From Aplectana chamaeleonis (Eukaryota; Nematoda; Chromadorea; Rhabditida; Cosmocercidae), in the NCBI GenBank assembly GCA_029168955.1, contig JAPDOI010000010.1:1151501-1215500 (forward strand): a stretch of 64,000 nucleotides of DNA, in the 5' to 3' direction. This document shows positions 33,760-44,704 of the stretch, piece by piece; positions within the stretch are counted from its first letter, which is position 1; each line of letters begins with the position of its first letter. The notes under the pieces are model-generated. The model was not told where the DNA came from, searched no databases, and saw only the letters and a list, made by a program, of their open reading frames with translations. The position numbers and the translations under genes are program-made.

Positions 33760-34485
33760 ATATTTTTCCATGCGAATTTAAAAAAAAGTACCAGTCTTTT
33801 CGGCTCATAACGTTTTGCCCTTGTAGATGGATATGTGGAAGCAGTTGTTTCATGAATCTACATAAAATTTCGCGCCGAATAACGTTTTCAATTTGAAAAA
33901 AATGTTCCTCATCTCTCAGCTGATTTTAATTTCCACGTTTTTTCACACAAAGCAATCAGTTTTTCGTCCATGACTTTTTTACCCTTGGGGATAGGTCTTT
34001 GCTAGACAATGTTTTTGAAATTCTCACGAAATTCTGCATCGAATAGCGTTTTCACTTTCAAGATATACGTTTTCACTCCTCCAGTCGATTTCAGTTTATA
34101 AAATGTATTTTTTTCGACTGAAGCTATCGGTTTTTCGTTTTTAACTTTTTTGCGCTAAAAGATGTATCTTTTGGTGAAAGCAGTTTTAAGAATCTCCATG
34201 CAATGTTGCGTCGGCTGGTGTTCTCAGGTTAGAAAAATATTCTCTCGATTCTTCAGCCTAATTCATTTTACGAAACGCCAGTTTTTCGCCTATAACTCCT
34301 TAAGCGTAAAAGATAAGGTTATGTGAAGGTCATTTTTGACATTTCCGTAAAATTCTGCGTCGATTGGTATACCGGGTTCCTAACTTTACTTGCTCTGTAA
34401 GCCAGCCAGATCGATGGAGCCGAGCCCCATTGTTGGCTCCAGCAGAACTCTGCGTCTCTCATTTACACCACAGAGGCGAGAGCAC
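33760..34485 (+). repeat. Palindromic repeat F, copy 2, left half
   Basis: Degenerate subrepeats of about 155-170 bp carry GTTTTTCGTCCATGACTTTT and AAATTCTGCATCGAATAGCG. They end in the F core CTGTAAGCCAGCCAGATCGA and GGAGCCGAGC. The other half, inverted, is at 37417-38090. The two halves are separated by hAT-like element 3, and the duplicated GAGAGCAC marks the break. Confidence 0.65.
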
Positions 34486-34499
34486 TGGAGTGTTGGAAC

Positions 34500-34712
34500 G
34501 AATAATTTTTCTTGAATATTCGAATAAACGAATAATCCGAATAATCCACTTCCTTGAATATTCGATTATTCGAATAAACGAATAATCCACTTGTTTGAAT
34601 ATTCGATTATTCGAATAAACCGAATAATCCACTTCTTTGAATATTCGAATATTCGAATTATTCGAATATTCGAATATTTTTCGAATATATTCGAATAAAC
34701 GAATATTCGGGC
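34500..34712 (+). repeat. ATTCG-rich subterminal array, left end of hAT-like element 3
   Basis: Units of 41-42 bp (GAATAATCCACTTCCTTGAA then TATTCGATTATTCGAATAAAC) repeat about four times and end in AAACGAATATTCGGGCAACA. That terminal block recurs almost exactly at the right end (37390-37410), so the two arrays are direct copies and not mirror images. Confidence 0.75.
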
Positions 34713-34815
34713 AACATGCTATTGCATACTATCCCATTTAATCCAGCATTCAAACCCGTGAAAGACGTCGTTTTTTCGTTACAGAATTCTTGATGACGAG
34801 GGTGGGTGATCGATT

Positions 34816-35025
34816 TTGCCATATCTCGTATCGACCCGTCGGGGTAGAAGTCAACAGCATCAATTACCCACTCTTGACCCGAAATCTCCGGTTCTTTTCG
34901 ATGAATTTTTCAAAGAAACGATTTCCTGTGGACAAGTCATGAATTGTCCAGAGCTGAGATCAGCTTTCCCGATTTCATCGCTGTTAATCAATAACCGTTT
35001 AGCTAAGCGTACCAGAACTCGATAA
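34816..35025 (+). CDS. Unrecognised small ORF in hAT-like element 3
   Basis: About 70 codons, open upstream as well without an ATG. I do not recognise the product; it has basic and Ser-rich patches and no membrane segment. It could be an exon of a gene carried by the element or chance. It is listed because the next two frames lie on the same strand within 500 bp. Confidence 0.15.
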   Translation: MPYLVSTRRGRSQQHQLPTLDPKSPVLFDEFFKETISCGQVMNCPELRSAFPISSLLINNRLAKRTRTR

Positions 35026-35179
35026 TTCATTTCACAGTATCTTATAAATTTTTGAAGAGATACTGTGAACTATCTTTTTGCTGCTTGGAAGAAATTGAAG
35101 AAGTGAGCTTGGAATGAAGTCGACTTGCGTACCAAGTTCAACGCATTCTCCACATGTCTGAAGCCTAACCTGAGCGCTG

Positions 35180-35482
35180 ATGGAAGTGAGCTACTGTCAG
35201 CATTTTCGGAGCACCCCGGATATTGACGTTTTAGTTGAGTTTGAGAAATCCGGACACCACACGCAGCTTTGTGCTGCTAATCTTCTAACAAGTGTGTTTC
35301 GTGCAGACTCCACTCGACCTTTCGAGCATCATTCTCCTCAGAAAAAATCGACAAAGCTCGGGAAACCCAAAATTGAGACCCTGAATATGTTCGGAAGTCC
35401 GAGTTCAAAAGAAGTTGAATTTTGTCATTCGAAATGTGGATGTGAAAAAAAATTCGAGTCTGCTAAGTGTACTCAGAATTGA
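35180..35482 (+). CDS. Unrecognised 100-codon ORF in hAT-like element 3
   Basis: It begins with ATG and ends shortly after a small Cys cluster (CHSKCGCEKK, then C near the end). No family is recognised. It overlaps the start of the following frame by 16 bp in another phase. Codon use cannot be judged against any firm host gene in the window. It may be cargo of the transposon or a chance frame. Confidence 0.25.
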   Translation: MEVSYCQHFRSTPDIDVLVEFEKSGHHTQLCAANLLTSVFRADSTRPFEHHSPQKKSTKLGKPKIETLNMFGSPSSKEVEFCHSKCGCEKKFESAKCTQN

Positions 35483-36012
35483 AACAAAATGGCTACAGAA
35501 GCTTTAGTACTCTTGACCTCGGACGCGATAAGGTTTTTCAAACATCAAACCAGCTGGCGGCTATCAATTTGCCCAAGTATGTGCTCTGTAAATCGTTTTC
35601 TGGAGCAACCTACTGTCCTTATCTGAGCAAAATCCGGTTCGCACTAGCGAACAACCGCTTCTGCAGTACGCGTCGCGAAGATAGTGTGCCTGACCTAAGT
35701 GGGAGTGCACCACACGCCATAGAAAGTGTGAGGGACCCAAGTGGGCGCGCGCCGGACGCCGTAGAAAGTGTTCAAGACCCAAGTGGGAGTGCGCCAAACG
35801 CCATAGAAAGCGTGCGGGACCCAAGCGAGAGTGCGCCGGAAGCGCTAGAATACGTGCGGCACCCAAGTGGGAGTGCGCAGGACGCCCAAGAAAGTGTGTT
35901 GGAACCAAGTGGGAGTGCGCCGGGCACCATCAAAGCTGTGCGGGACCCAAGTGGAGTCGCGCGGGACGCCGTTGAAAGTGTGCGGGACCCACGTGGGCCG
36001 AGCGCCGTATGA
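35467..36012 (+). CDS. 181-codon ORF ending in 14-residue repeats
   Basis: The first ~75 codons show no known domain. The rest is about seven copies of a 14-residue unit of type DPSGSAPDAVESVR, encoded by a 42-bp minisatellite. Repeat copies vary mostly by substitution and stay open in this frame until position 36012, while the DNA repeat continues for another ~60 bp past the stop. The minus strand is also open across the array. So the open frame may be a consequence of the 42-bp period and not of selection. The product, if any, is unknown. Confidence 0.3.
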   Translation: MYSELKQNGYRSFSTLDLGRDKVFQTSNQLAAINLPKYVLCKSFSGATYCPYLSKIRFALANNRFCSTRREDSVPDLSGSAPHAIESVRDPSGRAPDAVESVQDPSGSAPNAIESVRDPSESAPEALEYVRHPSGSAQDAQESVLEPSGSAPGTIKAVRDPSGVARDAVESVRDPRGPSAV

Positions 36013-36075
36013 AATGTGAGGGACCCAAGTCGGAGTGTGCAGAACGCCGTGGAAAGTGTGTGGAACCGAAGTGGG
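35685..36075 (+). repeat. GC-rich 42-bp (2 x 21) minisatellite
   Basis: About nine units alternate two related 21-bp halves, GTGCGGGACCCAAGTGGGAGT-like and GCGCCGGACGCCGTAGAAA-like. The array at 63605-64000 has the same 42-bp length, the same 21-bp half-period and the shared core GTG-G-GGAC, so the two are likely one family at different degrees of drift. Confidence 0.75.
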
Positions 36076-36273
36076 TGAGCGCAGGATACCAAAATCATTT
36101 TGTGCTTTCATGAAAGAGCGTGTGACTCCTCTTTCCTCACGTCCCGTCCCCCTAAGAAACTCATTTCAACTGCTTAGTTGTTCATTCGCACTAACTTATC
36201 TAAATCGGGTTTATATATCATGGAAATGAGAGTTAATCAGAATCTGCATCCAGGAAACACAAACATCATTCTG

Positions 36274-36441
36274 GGGTGCGTTCCAAGAATGTTCCCACGA
36301 CGCTTTGGGAGGAAAAATAGCCGTTTCATGGACAAATTTGCTTCCCTTGGCTACGAGTTATAACTGTAAATTGCCTCCAAGCGGCAGTGGCTACGTTTCC
36401 ATGGACGTGTTTCGCCACGGGAACCTTCTTGAAACGCACCA
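36274..36441. mobile_element. 168-bp MITE, copy 1 (TSD CTG)
   Basis: The ends are GGGTGCGTTCCAAGAATGTT and, inverted, TGGTGCGTTTCAAGAAGGTT, flanked by CTG on both sides (36271-36273 and 36442-36444). Length is exactly 168 bp, the same as the copy at 62550-62717. The arms share TGGGAGGAAAA and CCATGGAC-type blocks. Superfamily unknown; the 3-bp CWG duplication is distinctive. Confidence 0.75.
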
Positions 36442-36722
36442 CTGCTTCATTAGGTAATAGAAGTAGCAGTAGCAGGGTGTCGGTTTGTCATTGGGGCGCT
36501 TACTAAATCTCAAACAGCGGTTGTCCTTATCATGACAGAAATGAATATAAATGAACTACCACTTCAGGGCCTCATAAAATCAAAGAAGGGCTGGTGTGTC
36601 ACTGCACAGAAAAGGAAGGTAACACTGTCTGCATGTTTGGAATGCTTTGTAATTTCTTTGAGTGTTGTCGCCGAAACCAGCTTATGGGCCTGCTCAGCCG
36701 GACGCCAGCAGCAGCCGCTGTA

Positions 36723-37001
36723 CTGTGCTTATCTGGGTCGAATTCCGGTCCGCAATTGCGTCTCGACATGCTTTGCGGCCGCACGCGCTCGAGTCAATCG
36801 AGTTTCCAGCTCCAAAGCCGACTCGATATGGCTTTTTTATACAGTTTTCTTCAATTTTGTTTAGTTTCCAGTCTCTAAAACCCACCTAGAGTCAACAGAT
36901 CGGCAGCTGCGGCGCTGGAAACTCTTCCGACTCAAAAGCGCGCAGCCGCAAAGCGTGTCGAGAGGCAATTGCGGACCGGAATTTGACCCAGATAAGCACA
37001 G
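36723..37001. mobile_element. MITE family A, copy 2 (279 bp, TA-flanked)
   Basis: The termini CTGTGCTTATCTGGGTCGAA and the inverted CTGTGCTTATCTGGGTCAAA are bordered by TA (36721-36722 and 37002-37003). Arms continue through TTCCGGTCCGCAATTGC and CGACAyGCTTTGCGGC. It is nested inside hAT-like element 3. This is the best-preserved family-A copy; others are at 30810-31087 and 52988-53190. Confidence 0.8.
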
Positions 37002-37284
37002 TACTTTGCAAGGGAAGACGATTCTAGGAACGAGAAGCAGGCGTGTGAACTTCTGTACTCAATCTCACATAGTGCTAACGGATTTCGGTTTATTTGCCTT
37101 AAACTCAAGATGCCGGCGCAGCCGGGCCCCAGCGGCAGATACTGTACAGTAGTGTACATACTTGCTATAACGATATATTTATGAGATGCTGAAGAATTGG
37201 TAGAAATTACGATTCATTACTCTAAGATGTTTGAAATTTAAAATCAGTGCAATATGGTTTGCGACCTTGTCGAATATTCAAAGT

Positions 37285-37410
37285 ATTCATGCTGAATATT
37301 CGAATATTCGAATAAACCGAATATTCCACTTCTTTGAATATTCGAATATTCGAATTATTCGAACATCCGAATATTCGAATTTTATTCGAATAAACGAACA
37401 TTCGGGCAAC
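37285..37410 (+). repeat. ATTCG-rich array, right end of hAT-like element 3
   Basis: It consists of GAATATTCGAATATTCGAAT and TTCGAATAAACGAACATTCG blocks with CCACTTCTTTGAATATTCG, in the same orientation as the left array. It abuts the terminal GGGCAACACTCTA at 37416. Confidence 0.75.
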
Positions 37411-37416
37411 ACTCTA

Positions 37417-38090
37417 GAGAGCACCCTATGGAGATTACTATGGAGCTCTGCTCCACCGAGGTGGCTGGCTCATGGAGCGAGTAAGGATAGGGACCCAATA
37501 CATTGTTCGATGCAGAATTTTACGGAGATTTCGAAAATCACTTTTGCCGTGACACTATCTGTAACGGTTAAAGAGTTATAAGCGAAAAACTGGTATTTCA
37601 TGAATTGATTTAGGTTGAAAGATCGGAAAACTGTTTCTAAACACTGAAAACAATATCGGACGCAAAATTTTGTGGAGATTTCTAAAACAGCCTTCACCAG
37701 ATGTCCATTTTCAAAGATTACAAATATGTGAACGAAAAACCGATAGCTTTGGGCGGAAGAAATGCATTTTATGTAGCGAAATTGGCTGGAAGATTGGAAA
37801 CATACTCTTTGAACCTGAAAACGCTATCCGATGCAGAATTTCGTGGGGATTCCACAACCAACCTTCGCCAAAAGTCTATCTACAAGGGTAAACAAATTAT
37901 GGATGGAAAACCCGCATTGACACCCATCCCATCTTGAAAATGACCGACGAATGTCGAGTCGCTTTGATTCTTTTTCGGGGCTTTTCCTCGGACGCTACCG
38001 GTTTTCTCAGAGGTGAAGGTTCCCCCTTCCCCTGTCCAGAGGTGAGGGTTGATAGAGTTTCCAGCTCCACCCAATGAAGCTATGCCGTAA
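37417..38090 (-). repeat. Palindromic repeat F, copy 2, right half
   Basis: It continues the F repeat after the TSD: CCTATGGAGATTACTATGGA, the core GCTCCACCGAGGTGGCTGGC, then inverted ~160-bp subrepeats (GATGCAGAATTT, AGAGTTATAAGCGAAAAACTGG). It ends in CTCCACCCAATGAAGCTATG, the complement of the 13250 terminus. The 37701-37937 plus frame follows these subrepeats and is not called. Confidence 0.65.
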
Positions 38091-40318
38091 GCGCCTTTCT
38101 TTCAAGTATTTTTAAAGTTTGCGAACCAACGTGAATTGAGAAGTGGAAAATAAAAGAATAATGAATAATAAAATAGGTACTGATAGGTCGATGAATTGTA
38201 TCATGAGAACATTAATTTTTGAGTAATTAATTATTACGTTTGTCTCTTTTCTGATGAATTGCCGAGTGAATTCAACTTCGAATGACGGTTTGCAAGACAC
38301 CGTTTGAACAACCCCATTTAGAAAACCCCTTACAAATGTACTCTCTCAGTATGACATTCTTTTCGAATGAATGATTTTTTTAGATACGGCAATTTCGAAA
38401 TGTTACTTTTTCTCTGAATAAATGTGCACATTTCAGAGAATGTATTGAAAAGAATCGCTGCTACGGTAATTTACCGAATCAGTAATTAATTTTTAGAGAG
38501 AAACTCAGATTTTCGAACAGTTTAAGGACTCAGCGATTTCATGTGATCTCATATTCTAACGCCACCTGAAGCTGGCCAAAGATTCAATAAGCTGAGTGTT
38601 TTCCAAATAAATGGAGAAATTGGTAGTGCGCGTTCTTGAGAAGATCACAATGCGAAGTACCGATTAATTTGAAAAGAAAAAGAATCAAAAGTCCAGGATT
38701 CAAAAAAATTTAAACTGCGAGTGAATAGTGTCTGAAAGCAGTAGAAATCCAGACCATTGATTAGATCCAATATCCGAATGTTGGAGAATTCGAATCACCT
38801 CTTTGAATATTTTTCGATTTACCCTAGTGTTTGGTACAAACAATTCACCAAGAACATCAGAACTGCCTACGAAATTTGGGTTTTGCAACTGAGAATAGCT
38901 ATTGAAGCAATTATGTCCGCGATATTGAAGTGTGCAGAAAGGGCAGTCTTGAGCATTTTTTCCTCCTTTTCAAGCGCCGCGCCACCGCTTGACGAAAAGG
39001 CTGCATGAAATTACCAGACTAAAGAGTGTCGTTGTCCTCATAATGAGACTGAGAAGAGCAATAATGGGGGCGTGTTGCCTATGGATGGAGAAGGCGTGTT
39101 GAGAGGAGAGAAGAAGGAACGGGGAAGGCTACTCTTTCCCAATTACATGTGGCTCAGGGTGTGGAGGAGGATTGCACTACTTAGTCAGGGGGCGAAAAGA
39201 AGAGCATCAGCTGGTAGTTGAGGCGGATCTGATTCCGCTAGACCGAATGGAACGGACGCGAAGAGCACACACGCGCAAGACCGAAACCACCCGAAGAGCA
39301 TTCGCGGCGAAGAATAATGAAGTAATGCGGGTAATCCGCTCACTAAAACCCATTTAATTTGACAGATTTCATTCTATGCCCTCTACGGAGCGCGTTCTGT
39401 GAGTAGGGCACAACAGACTCAAAAGATGCCAGCCTTTGCTAACTCCAGTTGTTTAAAGCAAAAAAGTGGATAAAGGTATTTCGAAGATAACGTCTATAAT
39501 AATCATCTACTGAGTTGCTATCCTTTTCGAAGCTTTACACTATTCTAACTAGCGACTGGCCCCAGCGCAAACTCGAGTTCCAAAAAATGATTTGTTGATA
39601 ATGTGGGGGAGATGAAAAAAACTACAAATCGGAGTTCGTTGAATTTCCTTAAAGGCATCGTGCGCGCTGGGAATCACTTCCATTTTTTTGTGTGCCATTA
39701 AACCACTCGGTCTAGCTGACATCAGCCACAAAACTTGAAGCTTTGAAAATGAGCAGCTTAAAAGTTATGGCCACCTGAAAACTGCTGTGGGGTCAATCAT
39801 CTCGCACCTCTGGCTCGATCATCTAACACTTTTTCATTGAATGTTGATGCGACTGCTCAGAACTTCCCAGACTAGCTTGTTGCGTCTAATCAGCCCGATT
39901 CCTAGATACATGCGTCTTTAAAGGCAGGGTTCGCGATAAATATCGTGAAGAAGCTAATAACATCACGGTGAAGGTCTCTGGATTCCATCTAAGGCTGCGA
40001 AGACGAAATCGCGAAAAGCGCGCTCTGAAACCAGTTATTTGAACCAATTGGCTGGTGTCCTTCCACCTCTCTTGGTGTCCATCGGCCTCCGGATGGGACT
40101 GATTGCATATCGATATCACGGAACTGATAGCGGCATTGTCTCTTGGATGGACGTCGCGCCGTTTTCTGGAAAGTCGTCGGTCGATTCGATGTCAGCTGTT
40201 TTTTTTTATTTCTTCGCCTGTTTCAGCAAGATCCTGCCTATTTTCTACCTAATTTCCCATCTTTTTCTCCTTTTTAGTTCTTTTCATAATATTTTCTGTC
40301 GTTCGTTCTAATTTTTTG
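38091..40318. other. No gene recognised
   Basis: No supportable gene. Short frames at 38757-39008 and 40039-40311 (plus) lack family resemblance; the second ends in a Phe-rich tail from T-rich DNA. A left-type end CTTTAAAGGCAGGGTTCGCG lies at 39915-39940 with no visible partner. Confidence 0.4.
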
Positions 40319-40527
40319 TCCTTTGTTTACACGCTCTAGTTTTTTCGTTCTAATTTCATGTTTTGTTTACGCGCTCTAGTTTTTTTTGTTCTATATTCAT
40401 GTTTTTCCCTCGCAGGGCTTCCTTTTCGACCGTAGCCGATCTTCACGCATCTACCCACCTGCACACGGCTGCTAGCGGATTAATTGTGGACCGATATTCT
40501 CAATCTGCGTGACCTCTAATTAGCGGG
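40319..40527 (+). other. Exon-like segment between good splice signals
   Basis: A duplicated T-rich run (TTTGTTTACRCGCTCTAGTTTT, twice, about 42 bp apart) leads into TTTTTCCCTCGCAG at 40403-40416, a convincing acceptor. A 110-bp segment follows and ends at a strong donor GTAAGTATTTTT (40527). All frames of the segment contain stops, so it would be a non-coding or 5'-untranslated exon. No downstream exon was identified; the degenerate satellite starts soon after. Confidence 0.25.
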
Positions 40528-40719
40528 TAAGTATTTTTACTAGGAAATGCTTTAATAATTTGTTTCTTGTGATTTCGTTTACTGCGTATCTTCTTTTTTT
40601 TGTCGTGACAAGATTCCTTGTTCTGATTTTTTACAATTTTTGATACATGAATGTTTTACTGCCGCGGAAAAAGTCAAAGTTGTCCGAGTACAAGTCATTT
40701 AAGAGGCGGGGATAACAGT

Positions 40720-43477
40720 TATGTCAGAGGTACCAGATCACGACTGTTGAAATTCTCTCAAATTCTGTAAAGTAGCCCTGATAACCTTCATCAACCTCAT
40801 TTGTTAAGAATGTAAGAACCATGGAGTGGGTTTCCACGGAATTGTCCCGTTTTGAATTCGAATTAAATACTTCACTTTCTTTAGTGAAGCGAGCGTGAAA
40901 CCCACAAATAATGTGACGCAAACAATAACTTTGAGGGAAATGAGGGAAACTTTCTGCAGAAGTGGTGGAGATGTTTGTTGAGACTCACTCATGAAATATC
41001 TGGGGCGGTAAGGAGTTGTTCTCCATGAAATTGTCTTTGCTTGAAATAACTAATTTGAAATTAGCTTTTCTTCGGGAACGGTCGCTTCAAAATCGTCCTC
41101 ATGGGGACTGATCAGGTTATGTTGGGGGGGGGGGGAGTTTCTGCAAAAGTGGACCTGAAATCCCAATCAACCACACTGTCTAAAGTTTAGGGGCACTGTG
41201 AAGAGTATGTTCATGAAAACGGGTTCTTCGAATGACCCATTCTGAAAGCAGAATCTCCACCGTAAGTTGGCGCCCTAAAACCCCTGAAAATCCCACCGAA
41301 GCGGCCATTTTGATCGAAATTTCCCCCTAAACCTGTGGACTATTCCCATTGGACCCCACAATCTAAGGGTTTGGGGCACAGTGGAGAATAAGTTGATGAA
41401 ATCGTTTTGGTTTGGTGACCCGTTCTGAATTCAGCATTTTCCCAGGAAGTGGTCGCCTCAAAACCCCTCAAAATGCCACCGAAGGGTCCATTTTGATCGA
41501 AATTTCCGCCTAAACCAGCGAACTATTCCCGTTGGACCCCACAATCTAAGGGTTTGGGGCACAGTGGAGAATAAGTTGATGAAATCGTTTTGGTTTGGTG
41601 ACCCGTTCTGAATTCAGCATTTTCCCCGGAAGTGGTCGCCTCAAAACCCCTCAAAATGCCACCGAAGGGGCCATTTTGATCGAAATTTCCGCCTAAACCT
41701 GCGGACTATTCCCATTGGACCCCACAATCGAAGGGTTTGGGGCACAGTAAAGAATAAGTTGATGAAATCGTTTGGGTTTGGTGACCCGTTCTGAATTCAG
41801 CATTTTCCCCGGAAGTGGTCGCCTCAAAACCCCTCAAAATGCCACCGAAGGGGCCATTTTGATCGAAATTTCCGCCTAAACCTGCGGACTATTCCCGTTG
41901 GACCCCACAATCTAAGGGTTTGGGGCACAGTGGAGAATAAGTTGATGAAATCGTTTTGGTTTGGTGACCCGTTCTGAATTCAGCATTTTCCCCGGAAGTG
42001 GTCGCCTCAAAACCCCTCAAAATGCCACCGAAGGGGCCATTTTGATCGAAATTTCCGCCTAAACCAGCGAACTATTCCCGTTGGACCCCACAATCTAAGG
42101 GTTTGGGGCACAGTGGAGAATAAGTTGATGAAATCGTTTTGGTTTGGTGACACGTTCTGAATTCAGCATTTTCCCAGGAAGTGGTCGCCTCAAAACCCCT
42201 CAAAATGCCACCGAAGGGTCCATTTTGATCGAAATTTCCGCCTAAACCAGCGAACTATTCCCGTTGGACCCCACAATCTAAGGGTTTGGGGCACATTGGA
42301 GAATAAGTTGATGAAATCGTTTGGGTTTGGTGACCCGTTCTGAATTCAGCATTTTCCCCGGAAGTGGTCGCCTCAAAACCCCTCAAAATGCCACCGAAGG
42401 GGCCATTTTGATCGAAATTTCCGCCTAAACCTGCGGACTATTCCCATTGGACCCCACAATCTAAGGGTTTGGGGCACAGTGGAGAATAAGTTGATGAAAT
42501 CGTTTTGGTTTGGTGACCCGTTCTGAATTCAGCATTTTCCCCGGAAGTGGTCGCCTCAAAACCCCTCAAAATGCCACCGAAGGGGCCATTTTGATCGAAA
42601 TTTCCGCCTAAACCTGCGGACTATTCCCATTGGACCCCACAATCTAAGGGTTTGGGGCACAGTGGAGAATAAGTTGATGAAATCGTTTTGGTTTGGTGAC
42701 CCGTTCTGAATTCAGCATTTTCCCAGGAAGTGGTCGCCTCAAAACCCCTCAAAATGCCACCGAAGGGGCCATTTTGATCGAATTTTCCGCCTAAACCTGC
42801 GGACTATTCCCGTTGGACCCCACAATCTAAGGGTTTGGGGCACGGTGGAGAATATGTTGATGAAATCGTTTTGGTTTGGTGACCCGTTCTGAATTCAGCA
42901 TTTTCCCCGGAAGTGGTCGCCTCAAAACCCCTCAAAATGCCACCGAAGGGGCCATTTTGATCGAAATTTCCGCCTAAACCTGCGGACTATTCCCATTGGA
43001 CCCCACAATCTAAGGGTTTGGGGCACAGTGGAGAATAAGTTGATGAAATCGTTTTGGTTTGGTGACCCGTTCTGAATTCAGCATTTTCCCCGGAAGTGGT
43101 CGCCTCAAAACCCCTCAAAATGCCACCGAAGGGGCCATTTTGATCGAAATTTCCGCCTAAACCTGCGGACTATTCCCGTTGGACCCCACAATCTAAGGGT
43201 TTGGGGCACAGTGGAGAATAAGTTGATGAAATCGTTTTGGTTTGGTGACCCGTTCTGAATTCAGCATTTTCCCAGGAAGTGGTCGCCTCAAAACCCCTCA
43301 AAATGCCACCGAAGGGGCCATTTTGATCGAAATTTCCGCCTAAACCTGCGGACTATTCCCGTCGGACCCCACAATCTAAGGGTTTGGGGCACAGTGGAGA
43401 ATAAGTTGATGAAATCGTTTTGGTTTGGTGACCCGTTCTGAATTCAGCATTTTCCCAGGAAGTGGTCGCCTCAAAAC
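40720..43477 (+). repeat. 183-bp satellite array
   Basis: GGACCCCACAATCTAAGGGT recurs at exactly 183-bp intervals (41351, 41534, 41717 and on to 43364), twelve starts with almost no indels. One diverged unit precedes it at ~41168, and strongly degenerate units extend back to about 40720 (GAAATTGT, CCCGTTTTGAATTCG). Variants such as CCAGG/CCCGG before AAGTGG and CCAGCGAAC/CCTGCGGAC are mosaic between neighbours. The array ends abruptly within a unit at GCCTCAAAAC (43477). All frames have stops. The unit length is near a nucleosome repeat. Confidence 0.9.
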
Positions 43478-44704
43478 TGCTAATTTACTTATTTGCCAAT
43501 GTTTTATGCAATACATAATGAATTGTACACCAAGTATCGCAGTAGTCGTATTCCAGGCGTGTACTCCTGTCTGCATTTACCAACTACTACGAGCCAGCTG
43601 TTGATTTTCTGTGTAACTTTTGAATCGACCCGAACTCAACGAGGGTAACTGCAATTGTATACCATGATGCTATCGCTCATTGCTCATGACCTGTGGTTGT
43701 ACTCTTGAGCTAATTTTGTTCAAACCATATTTCTCCATATTCGACCCACTTAAAGTTTCAAAAAACACATTATAATGGTCGTGCGATTGTTACCAGTGAA
43801 GGCATTCGAGGCTATCTTCTAGAGTAAAGGATCATAGCATTCCTCAGGTTTTAACCGCTTGAGCCACTAGTGAACAAATCTGGCGTCTGACAGTTTTATT
43901 GATCAAATACAAGCTGCTAACAGATTGCGCCTCGGGAGGGAGAGATCATAAAAACATCAAATTTTGGAAAAAATTTGGATGGTGGGGGGTCGCTCCAATC
44001 GAGGAAAATTACGCAATGTCACACTTCACCCTACGTGGCTCTCTCACAGAGTATTGCTGTTTGGAAACTGAATATAATTTTAGCTTCCATTCGTACAGTG
44101 GGGAATATGGAAAAATGTAGTTCGAACAGAATTGCAGATTTTTTAATGCTTTGAGGGTGCAGGATGTATGTACAGTCCACTCGGAATTGCTCGTCGCGTC
44201 GATTTTTTCCGCGTCTGTGTTTGAGATATGCCTCGTGCGGTCCCTTGCCTTCGATCGAAAACACCGACTCGGCGAATCATTCCGTGGCGCTAATAATTGC
44301 TGGTTCCATAATTATTGATTCAATGCTGAGTTTATATAAACGATGTCCATCTCCATTGATGTTAAAATTTTGAGCTCAATTGTTTGATTCCACCAGGCAG
44401 TGCGGTGGTTCACTCCTTTATACCGTTGGGTTGTCACCGCATTCGCAGCCTCTCTTTGATGTTTCAGGTCGGTCACGTAGTCCAGGCAAGCTGTGTGGGC
44501 TGAGAGGAATAGTAAAATGTAATAGTCAATTACTAGAATCAGCATTTCTCCTCTGCGTACGTGAACCTCGCGGACCGGCTTGTAAGATCAAAGAAAAGCT
44601 ATACATCGCTGGTCAATGCTTCGATGTTGTGTTGGTCGTGAGATTTTTAGAAATTTCATTTTCCTTCAGAGTATCCATTGAGACCCAGAGATTATTTCAG
44701 TGGA
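43478..44704. other. No gene; copy of a GGGGGGTCGCTCC repeat
   Basis: Around 43955-44040 the block AAATTTTGGAAAAAATTTGG then GGGGGGTCGCTCCAATCG belongs to a diverged family also found at 52570-52920 and 54340-55060. Otherwise no gene is recognised, although exons of the next gene could start here. Confidence 0.45.

Larger units (their letters stand above)
34486..37416. mobile_element. hAT-like element 3, 2.9 kb (perfect TSD GAGAGCAC)
   Basis: The left end TGGAGTGTTGGAACGAATAA and right end, inverted, TAGAGTGTTGCCCGAATGTT, are flanked by GAGAGCAC (34478-34485 and 37417-37424). The unoccupied form of the host repeat exists at about 13725 (AGAGGCGAATGCACCCTATG). ATTCG arrays lie inside both ends in direct orientation. 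The 2.5-kb interior holds three unrecognised open frames, a GC-rich 42-bp minisatellite, a 168-bp MITE and a family-A MITE. No hAT transposase was recognised, so it is either non-autonomous or carries cargo. Confidence 0.8.

Noticed and set aside
40720..43477. Satellite as CRISPR array or coding repeat
   Set aside because: Units are contiguous without spacers, 183 bp long, with stops in all frames, in a eukaryotic genome.
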